Positions 24,591 through 33,327 of a stretch of 45,466 bases of DNA are shown here, one piece after another; position 1 is the stretch's first letter; the number at the start of each line of letters is the position of its first letter. This DNA is from Nitrosovibrio sp. Nv4. Lineage in GTDB: Bacteria > Pseudomonadota > Alphaproteobacteria > Acetobacterales > Acetobacteraceae. The stretch spans positions 1 through 45,466 of the forward strand of contig CALQHT020000009.1 of assembly GCA_943330455.2 (NCBI GenBank), read 5' to 3'. A model generated the notes under the pieces. The model was not told the DNA's origin. It made no database searches and worked only from the letters and a program-made list of their open reading frames with translations. Position numbers and translations under genes: made by a program.

Positions 24591-25336
24591 CACAGGGGAG
24601 GGGGGAATGTTCCCTGCTCTCCAGATATGCGAACGCCCATCTCGCCCGTCTCTGCCGGCTGTCTTGCCTGTTGGTCACCCGCCCAGACCTCGAATCCCTG
24701 AGATGAAGCCCCGATCAAGGCCCCGGGCGCTGCCGGAATGGCGAGTCGGATTGCCCATCGGTTGTTCCTGACATCCCGTGCCCGAGCGTCCGGCGCCGCC
24801 AGAAGAGGGGGCGCGAGCCCCGATTCCAGCTTCTATCGGCCATTGGGCGCGACGGCTCCGAATATCCGCTGCTGTCTGGCGGTGTGACCGGAGCGGTTGG
24901 CGCGGGCGAGAACGCCGGATTAGTAGGACCTGGATCACAGGTTGCCAAAGGTTTAGTGCAAAACATTGACATATGGCAGTTGTGTGCGTGCTAAACGCGA
25001 TAGGCACGCATTCGTATTGTAATTCTATTGTCGTACGCGCCGAGCATTTGGCCTCCCAGCTTTATTCGGAGCCATGGCGCTCGGCGAGTCGAAGGTGTGC
25101 CGGGAGGTTATTGATGCGAGGGTGTGTCAATATGTTGCGGCGCGATATACCGTTGGGGGTACGATGAGATGTTTCCGAGAATTCCGGCAATTTCAATCAC
25201 ATTATTCCCTGTGGCGTGATGACGGTCGGTCGGAAAAGGGACGTTTCGTGGTTGCGTTATCCCTGCTTTTCTATATGATGAACGAGAGTTAGGGGTTGGT
25301 GCGAATTTTGAGACGCAAGCGCCGCAAACAAAAAGA

Positions 25337-25364
25337 TTGCAAAACCGGGGCTGGTGTCTATAAT
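25337..25364 (+). promoter_or_regulatory. Sigma-70-type promoter of the secreted repeat protein gene
   Basis: TTGCAA at 25337-25342 and TATAAT at 25359-25364, with a 16-base spacer. The predicted start near 25371 gives a ~53-base leader with a strong GGAGG site (25414-25418) five bases before the ATG at 25424. The perfect -10 is unusual in this GC-rich window and suggests strong expression. Confidence 0.65.
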
Positions 25365-25423
25365 TCGGTCTCAGCGACTAAAAACGAATTGATCTTAGAT
25401 ATGTTCCGTGGACGGAGGATGAC

Positions 25424-26971
25424 ATGCCTGTAACAGTGCCCGGTACTACCGGAAACATAACCATCGCAACCTCGACTGGTGACCTCCTCGGCCTGTCACA
25501 GCAGATTTCCTTCGCGCTCAGCACCCTGGGCGGTGCACTGAACACCACGCAGCAGACCCTCAGTGGTTCCGTCGTGGCCCCGACCGCGCCGACGGTGGGG
25601 TCGGGAACGCAGACCTCGCTGATCCTGACCGGGGCGTCGTCGGTCAACGCGACGGTGCCGGCGGGCTACAACTACGTTATCGACAACACGACCGGTCAGT
25701 CGACTGTCGTTGGTTCCAACATCCAGTTGGTGGGCAACGAAACCGGCGGCACATACAGCGTCACGGGCAGCACCACGGTTGCCGCGACGGGTGGCAACAA
25801 CGCCATCTACGGCACCGGTAAGAGTCAAATTTCCGCAGGCGCCGGCAACGACACGGTGTTCATCGCGGGCAGCGGCACGGCGGCTGGCGGTGGCGGCACC
25901 AACACGCTGGTCGGCAGCGGCAAGACGGTCCTGCTGTCGGGCGGCACGAAGGACCTTGTCTTTGCATCTGACGGCGATAACACGGTTAACGCCAGCGGCA
26001 CCGGCGCGGCCATTTTGGGCAATGCGGGCACGATCACTGCCTCGATTTCCGGTGGCAACACGACCGTCGCCGCGGGCGGTGCAAACCTTTCCGCGACCCT
26101 GTCGGGCAGCGGCGGTGTGGTCTTCGGCGGCGCGGGCACAACCAACCTCTCCATCAGCGGCAGCGGCAGCACGTTGGTTGGCGGCACGGGTGCGGGCACG
26201 ATAAACTCCGGCGCCAGCGGCTCGCTGATCTTCGGTCAGTCCGGCAGCCTGAGCGTCCAGTCCGGTTCGGGCTCCTCTACCTTCGTTGGTGGTTCCGGGT
26301 CGGCCACGGTCAACGCGACCGGTGGCGCACTGGCATTCGGCAGCACGGGTATCCTCAACTTCGTCGGCGGCACCGGGATCCTTACGGTCATCGGTGGCGT
26401 GGGCGGTCAGGAGCGTGTGACGGTCGGCAGCGGTGGCATCCAGCTTCTGGAAGGCACTGGCGGTCAATCGACCATCACCAGCGGCGCCGGTGTTGCGACA
26501 CTGTTCGGTGCGTCTGGCTCGGTGATCAACTTCGTTGGTTCCAACAAGGGGTTCCAGTATCTCGCTGGCAGCGGAAGCGAGACGATCAACGCGGCCGGTT
26601 CTTCGACCGCCAACACCCTGTTTGGCAGCCAGGGCGACAGCAACAGCGGCGCGCGCATGATCGGTGGTAGCGGCGTTGATCAGATCGTTGCTGGTGCAGG
26701 CACCGCGACGATGACCGGTGGTGCCGGTGCCGACTTCTTTGACTTCTTCAATATCCTGACGGTCGGTAAGGCCAACATCGTCACTGACTTCGACTCGAAC
26801 GACCTGGTCGGTCTGCTAGGCTACAACCAGACCGCTGACGAGTTGCGCGGCACGGCAAGCTTCACCGCAGGCGTTGGCGTGACGCTGACCCTGTCGGACA
26901 ACACCACCATCACGTTCAGCAGCCTCACCAACGCCTCGCAGTTGAACGGCAGGATTGTCACGAACGGCTAA
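25424..26971 (+). CDS. Gly/Ser/Thr-rich secreted beta-repeat protein, RTX-like C-terminus
   Basis: 515 residues with no cysteine or tryptophan and very high Gly, Ser, Thr and Ala. Residues ~110-430 are irregular beta-roll-like repeats built on G(G/S)xGxxTxxxxGS units. Only a few keep the calcium-binding form (GAGNDTVF at 140, GGSGVDQIV at 414, GGAGADFFDF at 432). The C-terminal ~75 residues (FDFFNILTVGKANIVTDFD through FSSLTNASQLNGRIV) look like the secretion/capping region of type I secreted RTX proteins. There is no N-terminal signal peptide, which fits type I secretion, but no exporter genes are in the window. It has its own promoter and terminator. A surface or matrix protein is likely; exact function unknown. 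Confidence 0.75.
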   Translation: MPVTVPGTTGNITIATSTGDLLGLSQQISFALSTLGGALNTTQQTLSGSVVAPTAPTVGSGTQTSLILTGASSVNATVPAGYNYVIDNTTGQSTVVGSNIQLVGNETGGTYSVTGSTTVAATGGNNAIYGTGKSQISAGAGNDTVFIAGSGTAAGGGGTNTLVGSGKTVLLSGGTKDLVFASDGDNTVNASGTGAAILGNAGTITASISGGNTTVAAGGANLSATLSGSGGVVFGGAGTTNLSISGSGSTLVGGTGAGTINSGASGSLIFGQSGSLSVQSGSGSSTFVGGSGSATVNATGGALAFGSTGILNFVGGTGILTVIGGVGGQERVTVGSGGIQLLEGTGGQSTITSGAGVATLFGASGSVINFVGSNKGFQYLAGSGSETINAAGSSTANTLFGSQGDSNSGARMIGGSGVDQIVAGAGTATMTGGAGADFFDFFNILTVGKANIVTDFDSNDLVGLLGYNQTADELRGTASFTAGVGVTLTLSDNTTITFSSLTNASQLNGRIVTNG

Positions 26972-26999
26972 ACCTACCGCTGGCGGACTTTGCGATACC

Positions 27000-27039
27000 A
27001 AATACGACCAACGCATCCAGCGTTGGTCGTATTTTCTTT
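27000..27039 (+). terminator. Rho-independent terminator of the secreted repeat protein gene
   Basis: AAATACGACCAACGC (27000-27014), loop ATCCA, and the exact complement GCGTTGGTCGTATTT (27020-27034), followed by TCTTT. A 15-bp perfect stem with a five-base loop, 28 bases after the stop codon. Confidence 0.92.
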
Positions 27040-27096
27040 AGGGCGGCTCGGCCAGTTCCTGAAGCCCACCCTCCATGATCGCGTGCGGCGCTTCGA

Positions 27097-28158
27097 ATGA
27101 GGCCCAACTTGCCAACCCCAGCACACCAAAAGAAAATCCATGGCGCAGGCACAATTGCCCGCAAAATCCGCAGCGCTCATCTCAGAGCGCGTTTCCGGTT
27201 CGGCACCGAGATTCCGGATAGCGAAATCGGTAACCTTCAAGGCTATCGCTTTCTCGCCGACGCGGCAGCGAAGTTCCACGGTCTGATCTACCTGTTTGGC
27301 TGGTTCCACCATCCGGCTGATGAACTGGTCGATATGTTCGTCATCGATTCCGGTACCGCGCCATACACGGTGGAAGTCGGTCTGCCGCACGCCGGAATTC
27401 CTACCCTGGGACCCGATCTCGGTTTTCGGATGCAGATATTCCGCCGGTCGGAGACCATCGACGAACACCTGCACGTCGTCTTCGTCACCAAGCTCGGCCG
27501 CTGGAAAGTCGTGAAGGTCGCGGATCTGTGCAAGGCCCGCATCTCGCAAGCGCGCTATTTCGATTTTGAGCGCCGCTTCATCGCCCACACGAAAACCCTG
27601 CCGGATGCGCGGATCCTCGATGTCGGCGGTCGGGACAGAAGCGGCGTCGATCGCAGTCTCAGCTTTGAACCGAATGCGGTCACCGTGCTCGATGTGCTTC
27701 CGAGCGAAAATGTGGATGTGGTGGGCGATGCGCATAATATGGCGCAGTTGCTACCGCATGGTGCCTTCGATGCGATCTACTCCGTCAGCGTGTTCGAACA
27801 CCTCCTGATGCCATGGGCTGTCGCGTTGCAGATGAACCATGTCCTGAAGACCGGCGGAATCGCTTTCATCGCCACCCATCAGACGATCGGCATGCACGAC
27901 GCCCCCTGGGATTTCTGGCGGTTTTCGGACACGGCCTGGGACGGTATCTTCAACAAATTCACGGGTTTTGAGATTGTGGAGCGCATGCTCGACTGCGAGC
28001 AATTCGTTATCCCCTTCGTCTGGAGCCCGGGAAAACAGGACGCGGAACGCGCCGCGGGGTTTGAGGTCTCGGCCGTCTGGGTGAAAAAGACACACGCGCC
28101 GACCGTCTCCTGGGATGTGATCGTCGCGGATATCGCCGCAACCTCCTACCCAACCTGA
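27097..28158 (+). CDS. SAM-dependent methyltransferase, class I, with N-terminal extension
   Basis: 353-residue protein. The C-terminal half is a class I methyltransferase: motif I ARILDVGGRDRSG (about residue 170), VTVLDVLPSENVDVVGDAH, and the acidic/aromatic segment FDAIYSVSVFEHLLMPWAV. This form is common in glycan and cell-surface biosynthesis clusters. The N-terminal ~160 residues (GYRFLADAAAKFHGLIYLFGWFHHPADEL onward) form a beta-rich domain I do not recognise. No good ribosome-binding site precedes ATG 27097 and the true start may be a little downstream. Two glycosyltransferases follow, so a role in decorating a surface glycan or glycoprotein is inferred. Confidence 0.78.
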   Translation: MRPNLPTPAHQKKIHGAGTIARKIRSAHLRARFRFGTEIPDSEIGNLQGYRFLADAAAKFHGLIYLFGWFHHPADELVDMFVIDSGTAPYTVEVGLPHAGIPTLGPDLGFRMQIFRRSETIDEHLHVVFVTKLGRWKVVKVADLCKARISQARYFDFERRFIAHTKTLPDARILDVGGRDRSGVDRSLSFEPNAVTVLDVLPSENVDVVGDAHNMAQLLPHGAFDAIYSVSVFEHLLMPWAVALQMNHVLKTGGIAFIATHQTIGMHDAPWDFWRFSDTAWDGIFNKFTGFEIVERMLDCEQFVIPFVWSPGKQDAERAAGFEVSAVWVKKTHAPTVSWDVIVADIAATSYPT

Positions 28159-28174
28159 CCAGGCCTTTGTTTCA

Positions 28175-30124
28175 TTGACCCAGACCAGGATTCCCGCGCA
28201 AGCCGATGCCGATGCGGGACGTCGGACATTGTCGATTTCGGCCATCATTCCGCTCTATAATGGCGCGGCGTTCATCGAACAGACGCTTGAAAGCGCGCTG
28301 AACCAAACCCTGTCGGCTGATGAGATCATCGTCGTGGACGATGGCTCCACCGATGACGGCCCCGACATCGTGCGTCGGATGGCGCAGACCCATCCGATCC
28401 GGCTGATCGAAAAGCCGAACGGCGGTCAATCCTTGGCCCGCAATCATGGCGTGGCACAGGCGACCGGCGACCTGATCGCGTTCCTGGATCACGACGATCT
28501 TTGGTATCCGAACCATCTGTCCATTCTGATGGAACCCTTCACCCGCCCGCGTGCAACCGCGCTCGGTTGGACCTATAGCAATCTTGATCGGATCGATCGG
28601 GACGGGCGGATGCAGGTCCGCTCCTTCCTGTCGACCCAGGAAGCCAATCACCCGAAGCGGTCTTTGGACGACTGTCTGTCAGAGAACATGTTCATCCTGC
28701 CATCGGCATCCGTGATCGATCGGCGGGCTTTTCTCGCGGTTGGCGGGTTCGATGAGAGGCTGTCGGGGTTCGAGGATGACGACCTGTTCCTGCGGCTGTT
28801 CCAAAATGGCTACGACAACGAGTATATAGATACGGCGCTGTCGTGCTGGCGGATTTTCTCAACCAGTTCCTCCTACACGCCGCGCATGGCCGCGAGTCGG
28901 CGCATCTATGCCGAGAAGCTGCTGCGTCAATTTCCGGACAATCCCGCGTTTGCGCAGTACCACACGACCAAGCTGATCGTGCCCCGTTTCCTCGGGCAGG
29001 CCATGGAAGACGCGCGTGGGGCACTGCGGTCGGGCGATCCCGCGCTGATCGAGACCTGCCTCGCCGATCTGGAGTTCCTGCGTGGTCACGTGCCCGACCA
29101 TTACAGTATCGAGCCCGGCCGGCGTCGGTATCTGATCACGGCGATCATCCCACTCTATAATGGTCGCGATTTCATCCGGGAGGCGCTGGAAAGCATCCTG
29201 ACCCAAACCCTGCCGCCGGATGAGATCATTGTCGTGGACGACGGTTCGACCGATGACGGAGCCGATATCGTCCTGGAGATGATCAAAACCCACCCGATCC
29301 GCCTGCTGCGCAAACCCAACGGCGGCCAATCATCGGCGCGGAACACGGGGGTCAAGCACGCCCATGGCGATTTGATCGCGCTGCTGGACCAGGACGACAT
29401 TTGGTATCCCCACCATCTCGCGACCCTGGTCGAGCCGTTCGCTGAATCGCGGCCGACCGCACTTGGGTGGTCCTACAGCAATCTGGATCGCATCGATCAC
29501 GATGGATCGATGCTCATCAAGTCCTTCATCGGCGCCACTGGCACGTCGCATCCCAAGACCAACCTGATGCAATGCCTGGGGGAGGACATGTACGTTCTGC
29601 CGTCGGCGTCGCTGATTTCCCGGAAAGCGTTCCAGGAGATTGGTGGCTTCGACGAAACCCTGTCGGGGTATGAGGACGACGATCTGTTCCTGCGTCTGTT
29701 CCGCGCGGGGTATGAGAATGTTTATATCGACACGCCATTGTCCAAGTGGCGGATCTATCCGACCAGCACGTCCTACTCGCCGCGCATGGTGGCCAGCCGC
29801 CTGATCTACGCTGGGAAGCTGCTGCGGGCGTTTCCCGATGACAGGGTGCAGGTCCGCTATTACGCGAGCCGCCTGATCGCGCCCCGTTTCTTCGCCCAGA
29901 TGATGGCCGAATATCGCAGGTCGCTGACGTTTGGCACCAGTGAGCAGACAAGGCTGGCCCTGAGCCACCTGCATTTCATCGCGCGATTCCTGCGCAGGCG
30001 ATCGCGCTATCTGGTCATGGTCGTGCTACCGCTTTTGTGGATCACGCCGCTCGCGAAAGTCCTGTTGGCCGTCCGGAACCTGCTGCCGTCCGCATCGCGC
30101 CGGGCGTTGAATCTGGTTCGATGA
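28175..30124 (+). CDS. Tandem-duplicated family 2 glycosyltransferase
   Basis: 649 residues containing two GT-A family 2 domains that align without gaps at a constant offset of 300 residues: ISAIIPLYNG at 21 and ITAIIPLYNG at 321, DEIIVVDDGSTDDG at 49 and 349, the metal-binding DHDD at 105 and DQDD at 405, and SGFEDDDLFLRLF at 197 with SGYEDDDLFLRLF at 497. Both catalytic motifs are intact, so both halves may be active, perhaps adding alternating sugars. The C-terminus adds a hydrophobic stretch (VMVVLPLLWITPLAKVLL) that may anchor it in the membrane. TTG at 28175 is the probable start, 16 bases after the methyltransferase gene, so they are likely co-transcribed. Confidence 0.88.
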   Translation: MTQTRIPAQADADAGRRTLSISAIIPLYNGAAFIEQTLESALNQTLSADEIIVVDDGSTDDGPDIVRRMAQTHPIRLIEKPNGGQSLARNHGVAQATGDLIAFLDHDDLWYPNHLSILMEPFTRPRATALGWTYSNLDRIDRDGRMQVRSFLSTQEANHPKRSLDDCLSENMFILPSASVIDRRAFLAVGGFDERLSGFEDDDLFLRLFQNGYDNEYIDTALSCWRIFSTSSSYTPRMAASRRIYAEKLLRQFPDNPAFAQYHTTKLIVPRFLGQAMEDARGALRSGDPALIETCLADLEFLRGHVPDHYSIEPGRRRYLITAIIPLYNGRDFIREALESILTQTLPPDEIIVVDDGSTDDGADIVLEMIKTHPIRLLRKPNGGQSSARNTGVKHAHGDLIALLDQDDIWYPHHLATLVEPFAESRPTALGWSYSNLDRIDHDGSMLIKSFIGATGTSHPKTNLMQCLGEDMYVLPSASLISRKAFQEIGGFDETLSGYEDDDLFLRLFRAGYENVYIDTPLSKWRIYPTSTSYSPRMVASRLIYAGKLLRAFPDDRVQVRYYASRLIAPRFFAQMMAEYRRSLTFGTSEQTRLALSHLHFIARFLRRRSRYLVMVVLPLLWITPLAKVLLAVRNLLPSASRRALNLVR

Positions 30125-30166
30125 TCGGCGGAAGCGGAACCCGGATGTTTCCCCGTTGGACGTGTC

Positions 30167-31105
30167 GTGACCCGCGCGCGCGATGACTCGCCGTTGGTTG
30201 CGATCCTGCTGTCGACTTTCAACGGCTCGCCTTATCTGGACACGCAGCTTCAGAGTTTCCTGACCCAAAGCCATACGAACTGGGCGCTGCACTGGCGTGA
30301 TGACGGTTCGTCTGACAATTCGGTGGCGTTGGTGACCGGGTTCTCGGAAGGGCCGGGTTGCGGTCGGTGCGTGCGGCATGCGTCGGGAGAGCGCCTGAAC
30401 GCGCCGGCCAGCTTCCTGACGTTGTTGCGCCAGTCGGTTGCCAGTCCCGCGGCGATGTTCGCGTTCTCCGATCAGGATGACATTTGGTTGCCGGAGAAAC
30501 TGGCGCGTGGCGTCGCCGCGCTGTCGGGCATTCCGTCTGGCATGCCGGGGCTTTATTGTGCCGGCCACATCTTGGTTGACGATAGTTTGCGGCCGATCGG
30601 ACATGCGCCTGTCGTGTGGCGGCCGCCCAGTTTTCCAGCCGCCATTACGCAGAATATCGCGCAGGGCTGCACGGTGATGCTGAACCGGGCGGCGGCGGAA
30701 CTGATCGCGGGCAGTGAGCCGGCGGATCAGACCTGGCACGATTGGTGGTCCTATATTGTCGTGACCGCGTCGGGTGGTCGGGTGGTGGTCGATCCGGCGG
30801 AAACGATGCTGTATCGACAGCATGGCACCAACCAGGTGGGCAATGCCGGCAGTCTCTTGCAACGAGGCGTGGGCGTGTTTCGCCGAGGCCGCCGGCCGTT
30901 CATGTCGTTGGTTCGCAGTCACATAAATGCCCTGCATCGGCAACCGCATCTGTTGACCGACACATCCCGTGCGCAGCTCGCGGTGATCGAAAAGGGCCTG
31001 AACGGGGGTTATTGCGCGCGTCTGTCGGCCCTGCGTCTGCCGGGATTTCGCCGGCAATCCTGGCCGGAGGATATGGTGTTTCGTTTGTGGTTCCTGCTGG
31101 GGTGA
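30167..31105 (+). CDS. Family 2 glycosyltransferase (rhamnosyltransferase-like)
   Basis: 312-residue GT-A glycosyltransferase. It opens with VAILLSTFNGSPYLDTQLQSFLTQ, has the nucleotide-sugar segment WRDDGSSDNS and the metal-binding FSDQDDIWLPEKLARG, the pattern of rhamnosyltransferases and other surface-polysaccharide GT2 enzymes. GTG at 30167 is the likely start. It is not closely related to the duplicated enzyme upstream (42 bases away) but is in the same direction and probably the same operon. Donor and acceptor sugars cannot be told. Confidence 0.88.
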   Translation: MTRARDDSPLVAILLSTFNGSPYLDTQLQSFLTQSHTNWALHWRDDGSSDNSVALVTGFSEGPGCGRCVRHASGERLNAPASFLTLLRQSVASPAAMFAFSDQDDIWLPEKLARGVAALSGIPSGMPGLYCAGHILVDDSLRPIGHAPVVWRPPSFPAAITQNIAQGCTVMLNRAAAELIAGSEPADQTWHDWWSYIVVTASGGRVVVDPAETMLYRQHGTNQVGNAGSLLQRGVGVFRRGRRPFMSLVRSHINALHRQPHLLTDTSRAQLAVIEKGLNGGYCARLSALRLPGFRRQSWPEDMVFRLWFLLG

Positions 31106-31240
31106 ACCGGTTCGGGCGTTCCTTCATCGGCATTGCCGGTGAGGGCAGTGCATCGGTCCTCGCCATGTGCGGACAGGTATTTTAGCATGACGCTCTCCGG
31201 GCGCTCGGACGCCCGCATCCAACTGTCAGAGAGCATCCCA

Positions 31241-32005
31241 ATGCCGCTTCCCCGAACCCCGTCGATGCGCCTGGACGGGCGGCGCGCCCTTGTCACGGGT
31301 GCGGGCCGAGGCATCGGCCTCGCCGCCGCGGCTGCCTTGGCCCAGGCCGGCGCGCATGTCGTGCTGCTGGCCCGCACCGGCGCCGAAATCGAGGCCGCCG
31401 CCGCCGAAATCCGTGACGATGGGGGCAGCGCCGAAACGCTGACCCTGGACGTGACCGACCTGGCGTCCGTGACATCCGCCATCGACGCGGCCGACCCGTT
31501 CGACATCCTGGTGAACAACGCCGGCACCAACCGGCCTCGGACGTTTCTGGAGGTGACGGAAGACGATTACGACGCCATCACCACGCTCAACCAGCGGGCG
31601 GCGTTTTTCGTGGCCCAGGCTGTCGCGCAGCGGATGGTGGCGGCGGGCAAGCCGGGCTCGATCATCCATATTTCCTCGCAGATGGGCCATGTCGGTGGGG
31701 CGCGTCGGACCGTCTATTGCATGACGAAGCATGGGATAGAGGGTCTGACCAAGGCCATGGCGATCGATCTGGCGCCGCATGGGATTAGGGTGAACTCGAT
31801 CGGTCCGACCTTCATCGATACGCCCCTGACCAAGCCGTTTTTCCAGGACAACGCCTTCCGCGACGACGTGCTGCGGCGGATCAAGCTAGGCCGCCTGGGG
31901 CAGGTGGAGGACCTGATGGGCGCGGTGGTTTTCCTGGCGTCCGACGCGGCGGCGCTTGTCACCGGCACCGCGCTTGTGGTCGATGGCGGCTGGACGGCGG
32001 AGTAG
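31241..32005 (+). CDS. SDR family NAD(P)-dependent oxidoreductase
   Basis: 254-residue classical short-chain dehydrogenase. Motifs are TGAGRGIG (19-26), NNAG (92-95), catalytic Ser146, and the YCMTK box with Tyr159 and Lys163. It ends in the usual [13 protein letters not shown]. It resembles gluconate 5-dehydrogenase-type SDRs. Its stop lies four bases before the start of the histidinol-dehydrogenase-like gene, so the two form a tight operon and probably act on consecutive steps of a polyol or sulfo-polyol pathway. The start at 31241 follows AGAGAGC; frames further upstream lack homology. Confidence 0.9.
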   Translation: MPLPRTPSMRLDGRRALVTGAGRGIGLAAAAALAQAGAHVVLLARTGAEIEAAAAEIRDDGGSAETLTLDVTDLASVTSAIDAADPFDILVNNAGTNRPRTFLEVTEDDYDAITTLNQRAAFFVAQAVAQRMVAAGKPGSIIHISSQMGHVGGARRTVYCMTKHGIEGLTKAMAIDLAPHGIRVNSIGPTFIDTPLTKPFFQDNAFRDDVLRRIKLGRLGQVEDLMGAVVFLASDAAALVTGTALVVDGGWTAE

Positions 32006-32009
32006 GGCA

Positions 32010-33296
32010 ATGATCCGGGTTCTGAAACACGGCGCGACGGAAGCGGAAAAGACGGAAGCGGACCGCAAGGTGCGCCAGACGGTGGAATCGATCCTGGAGG
32101 ACGTGACCGCCCGCGGCGACACCGCGATTCGCGAATTGTCGGTCAAGTTCGACAAATGGGACCCGCCGAGCTTCCGGTTGCGCCCGGACGAGGTCGCGTC
32201 GCTGATGAATTCCCTGCCCACGCAGGTGATCGACGACATCAAGTTCGCCCAGGTGCAAATCCGCCGCTTCGCCGAAGCCCAACGGGCCGCGCTGACGGAT
32301 ATCGAGATCGAAACCCTCCCCGGCATCCGCCTGGGCCATAAGAACATCCCGGTCGCCAGCGTGGGTTGCTATGTCCCCGGTGGACGGTATCCGATGGTGG
32401 CCTCCGCCCATATGTCGGTGCTGACCGCCAAGGTCGCGGGCGTGCCGCGAGTCGCTGCCTGCACCCCGCCGCTGAACGGGATTCCGCCGGCCGCGACCGT
32501 TGCCGCGATGTCGCTGGGTGGTGCGGACGAGATCTATCTTCTGGGTGGGATTCAGGCCGTGGCGGCCATGGGTCTCGGCACAGCGACGATCGCGCCGGTG
32601 GATATGCTGGTCGGTCCGGGGAACGCGTTCGTCGCCGAGGCCAAGCGGCAGTTGTTCGGCCGGGTCGGGATCGATCTGCTGGCAGGTCCGACGGAAACCC
32701 TGATTATCGCCGACGACACCGCCGACGCGGAAATGTGCGCCACGGATCTGTTGGGGCAGGCCGAACACGGGCCGACCTCGCCCGCCATTCTGCTGACCAC
32801 CTCCACCAAGATCGCCAACGAAATCCAAGCCGAAATCGACCGGCAGCTCGGCGTTCTGGCCACCGCCGAGATCGCCGGTGCTGCCTGGCGGGACTACGGC
32901 CAGGTGATCCTGTGCGACACGGACGAAGAATTGCTGTCGGAAGCCGACCGCATCGCGTCGGAGCATGTGCAGGTCCTGACAAAGGAGCCTCGGTGGTTCC
33001 TGGAGCGGATGACCAATTACGGTGCGCTGTTCCTGGGCAAGGAAACCAACGTGGCCTATGGCGACAAGGTGATCGGCACCAATCACACGCTGCCGACCAA
33101 GCGCGCCGCTCGCTACACCGGCGGCCTGTGGGTCGGCAAGTTCCTGAAAACCGTGACCTATCAGCAGGTCAGCCCGGAAGCGACGGCGATGATCGGGGAG
33201 TATTGCTCCCGCCTCTGCGCCATCGAGAACTTCGCTGGCCATCAGGAACAGGCCGATCTGCGAGTCCGGCGCTATGGCGGGCGGAACGCGCCGTGA
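32010..33296 (+). CDS. Histidinol dehydrogenase family protein, HpsN-like paralogue
   Basis: 428-residue zinc- and NAD-dependent four-electron alcohol dehydrogenase. Zinc ligands Gln250 and His253 (LLGQAEHG), Asp352 ([10 protein letters not shown]) and His411 are present, and so is the catalytic pair Glu318-His319 (ASEHVQVL). The substrate region reads [11 protein letters not shown] and [12 protein letters not shown], not the VG(L)YVPGG...LMNAIPAKVAGV usual for biosynthetic HisD. No his gene is nearby and an SDR is coupled to it. This resembles HpsN, which oxidises 2,3-dihydroxypropane-1-sulfonate-derived diols to the acid; other diol substrates are possible. True HisD is less likely. Function by context is inference. 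Confidence 0.8.
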   Translation: MIRVLKHGATEAEKTEADRKVRQTVESILEDVTARGDTAIRELSVKFDKWDPPSFRLRPDEVASLMNSLPTQVIDDIKFAQVQIRRFAEAQRAALTDIEIETLPGIRLGHKNIPVASVGCYVPGGRYPMVASAHMSVLTAKVAGVPRVAACTPPLNGIPPAATVAAMSLGGADEIYLLGGIQAVAAMGLGTATIAPVDMLVGPGNAFVAEAKRQLFGRVGIDLLAGPTETLIIADDTADAEMCATDLLGQAEHGPTSPAILLTTSTKIANEIQAEIDRQLGVLATAEIAGAAWRDYGQVILCDTDEELLSEADRIASEHVQVLTKEPRWFLERMTNYGALFLGKETNVAYGDKVIGTNHTLPTKRAARYTGGLWVGKFLKTVTYQQVSPEATAMIGEYCSRLCAIENFAGHQEQADLRVRRYGGRNAP

Positions 33297-33327
33297 TGCA
33301 ACGGATGGTCCCCCGGATGGTCACCGC

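Larger units (their letters stand above)
24014..25336. other. Gene-poor, repeat-rich intergenic region
   Basis: About 1.3 kb with no gene I can support. It contains a GTCATTGCC-type palindrome (24210-24240), a small GGGCC/GGCCC palindrome around 24308-24326 and the second CCCTCTCC-type element (24427-24560). That element sits inside a longer inverted repeat whose outer arms are at about 24408-24430 and 24569-24590. A short hydrophobic frame from 24117 runs straight into the repeat and is not convincing. From about 24960 the DNA turns more AT-rich, with a TTGACA at 24966, but I could not find a matching -10 or a gene. The AT-richer part may belong with the accessory gene that follows. Confidence 0.6.

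Noticed and set aside
24966-24997. TTGACA box as a promoter in the gene desert
   Set aside because: No acceptable -10 at 16-18 bases and no gene follows closely.
25123-25292. Short frame upstream of the secreted repeat protein
   Set aside because: Lacks a ribosome-binding site, composition differs from coding sequence here, and no family is recognised.
31959-33242. Long open frame antisense to the histidinol-dehydrogenase-like gene
   Set aside because: Shadow frame; the forward protein has all catalytic and zinc residues.
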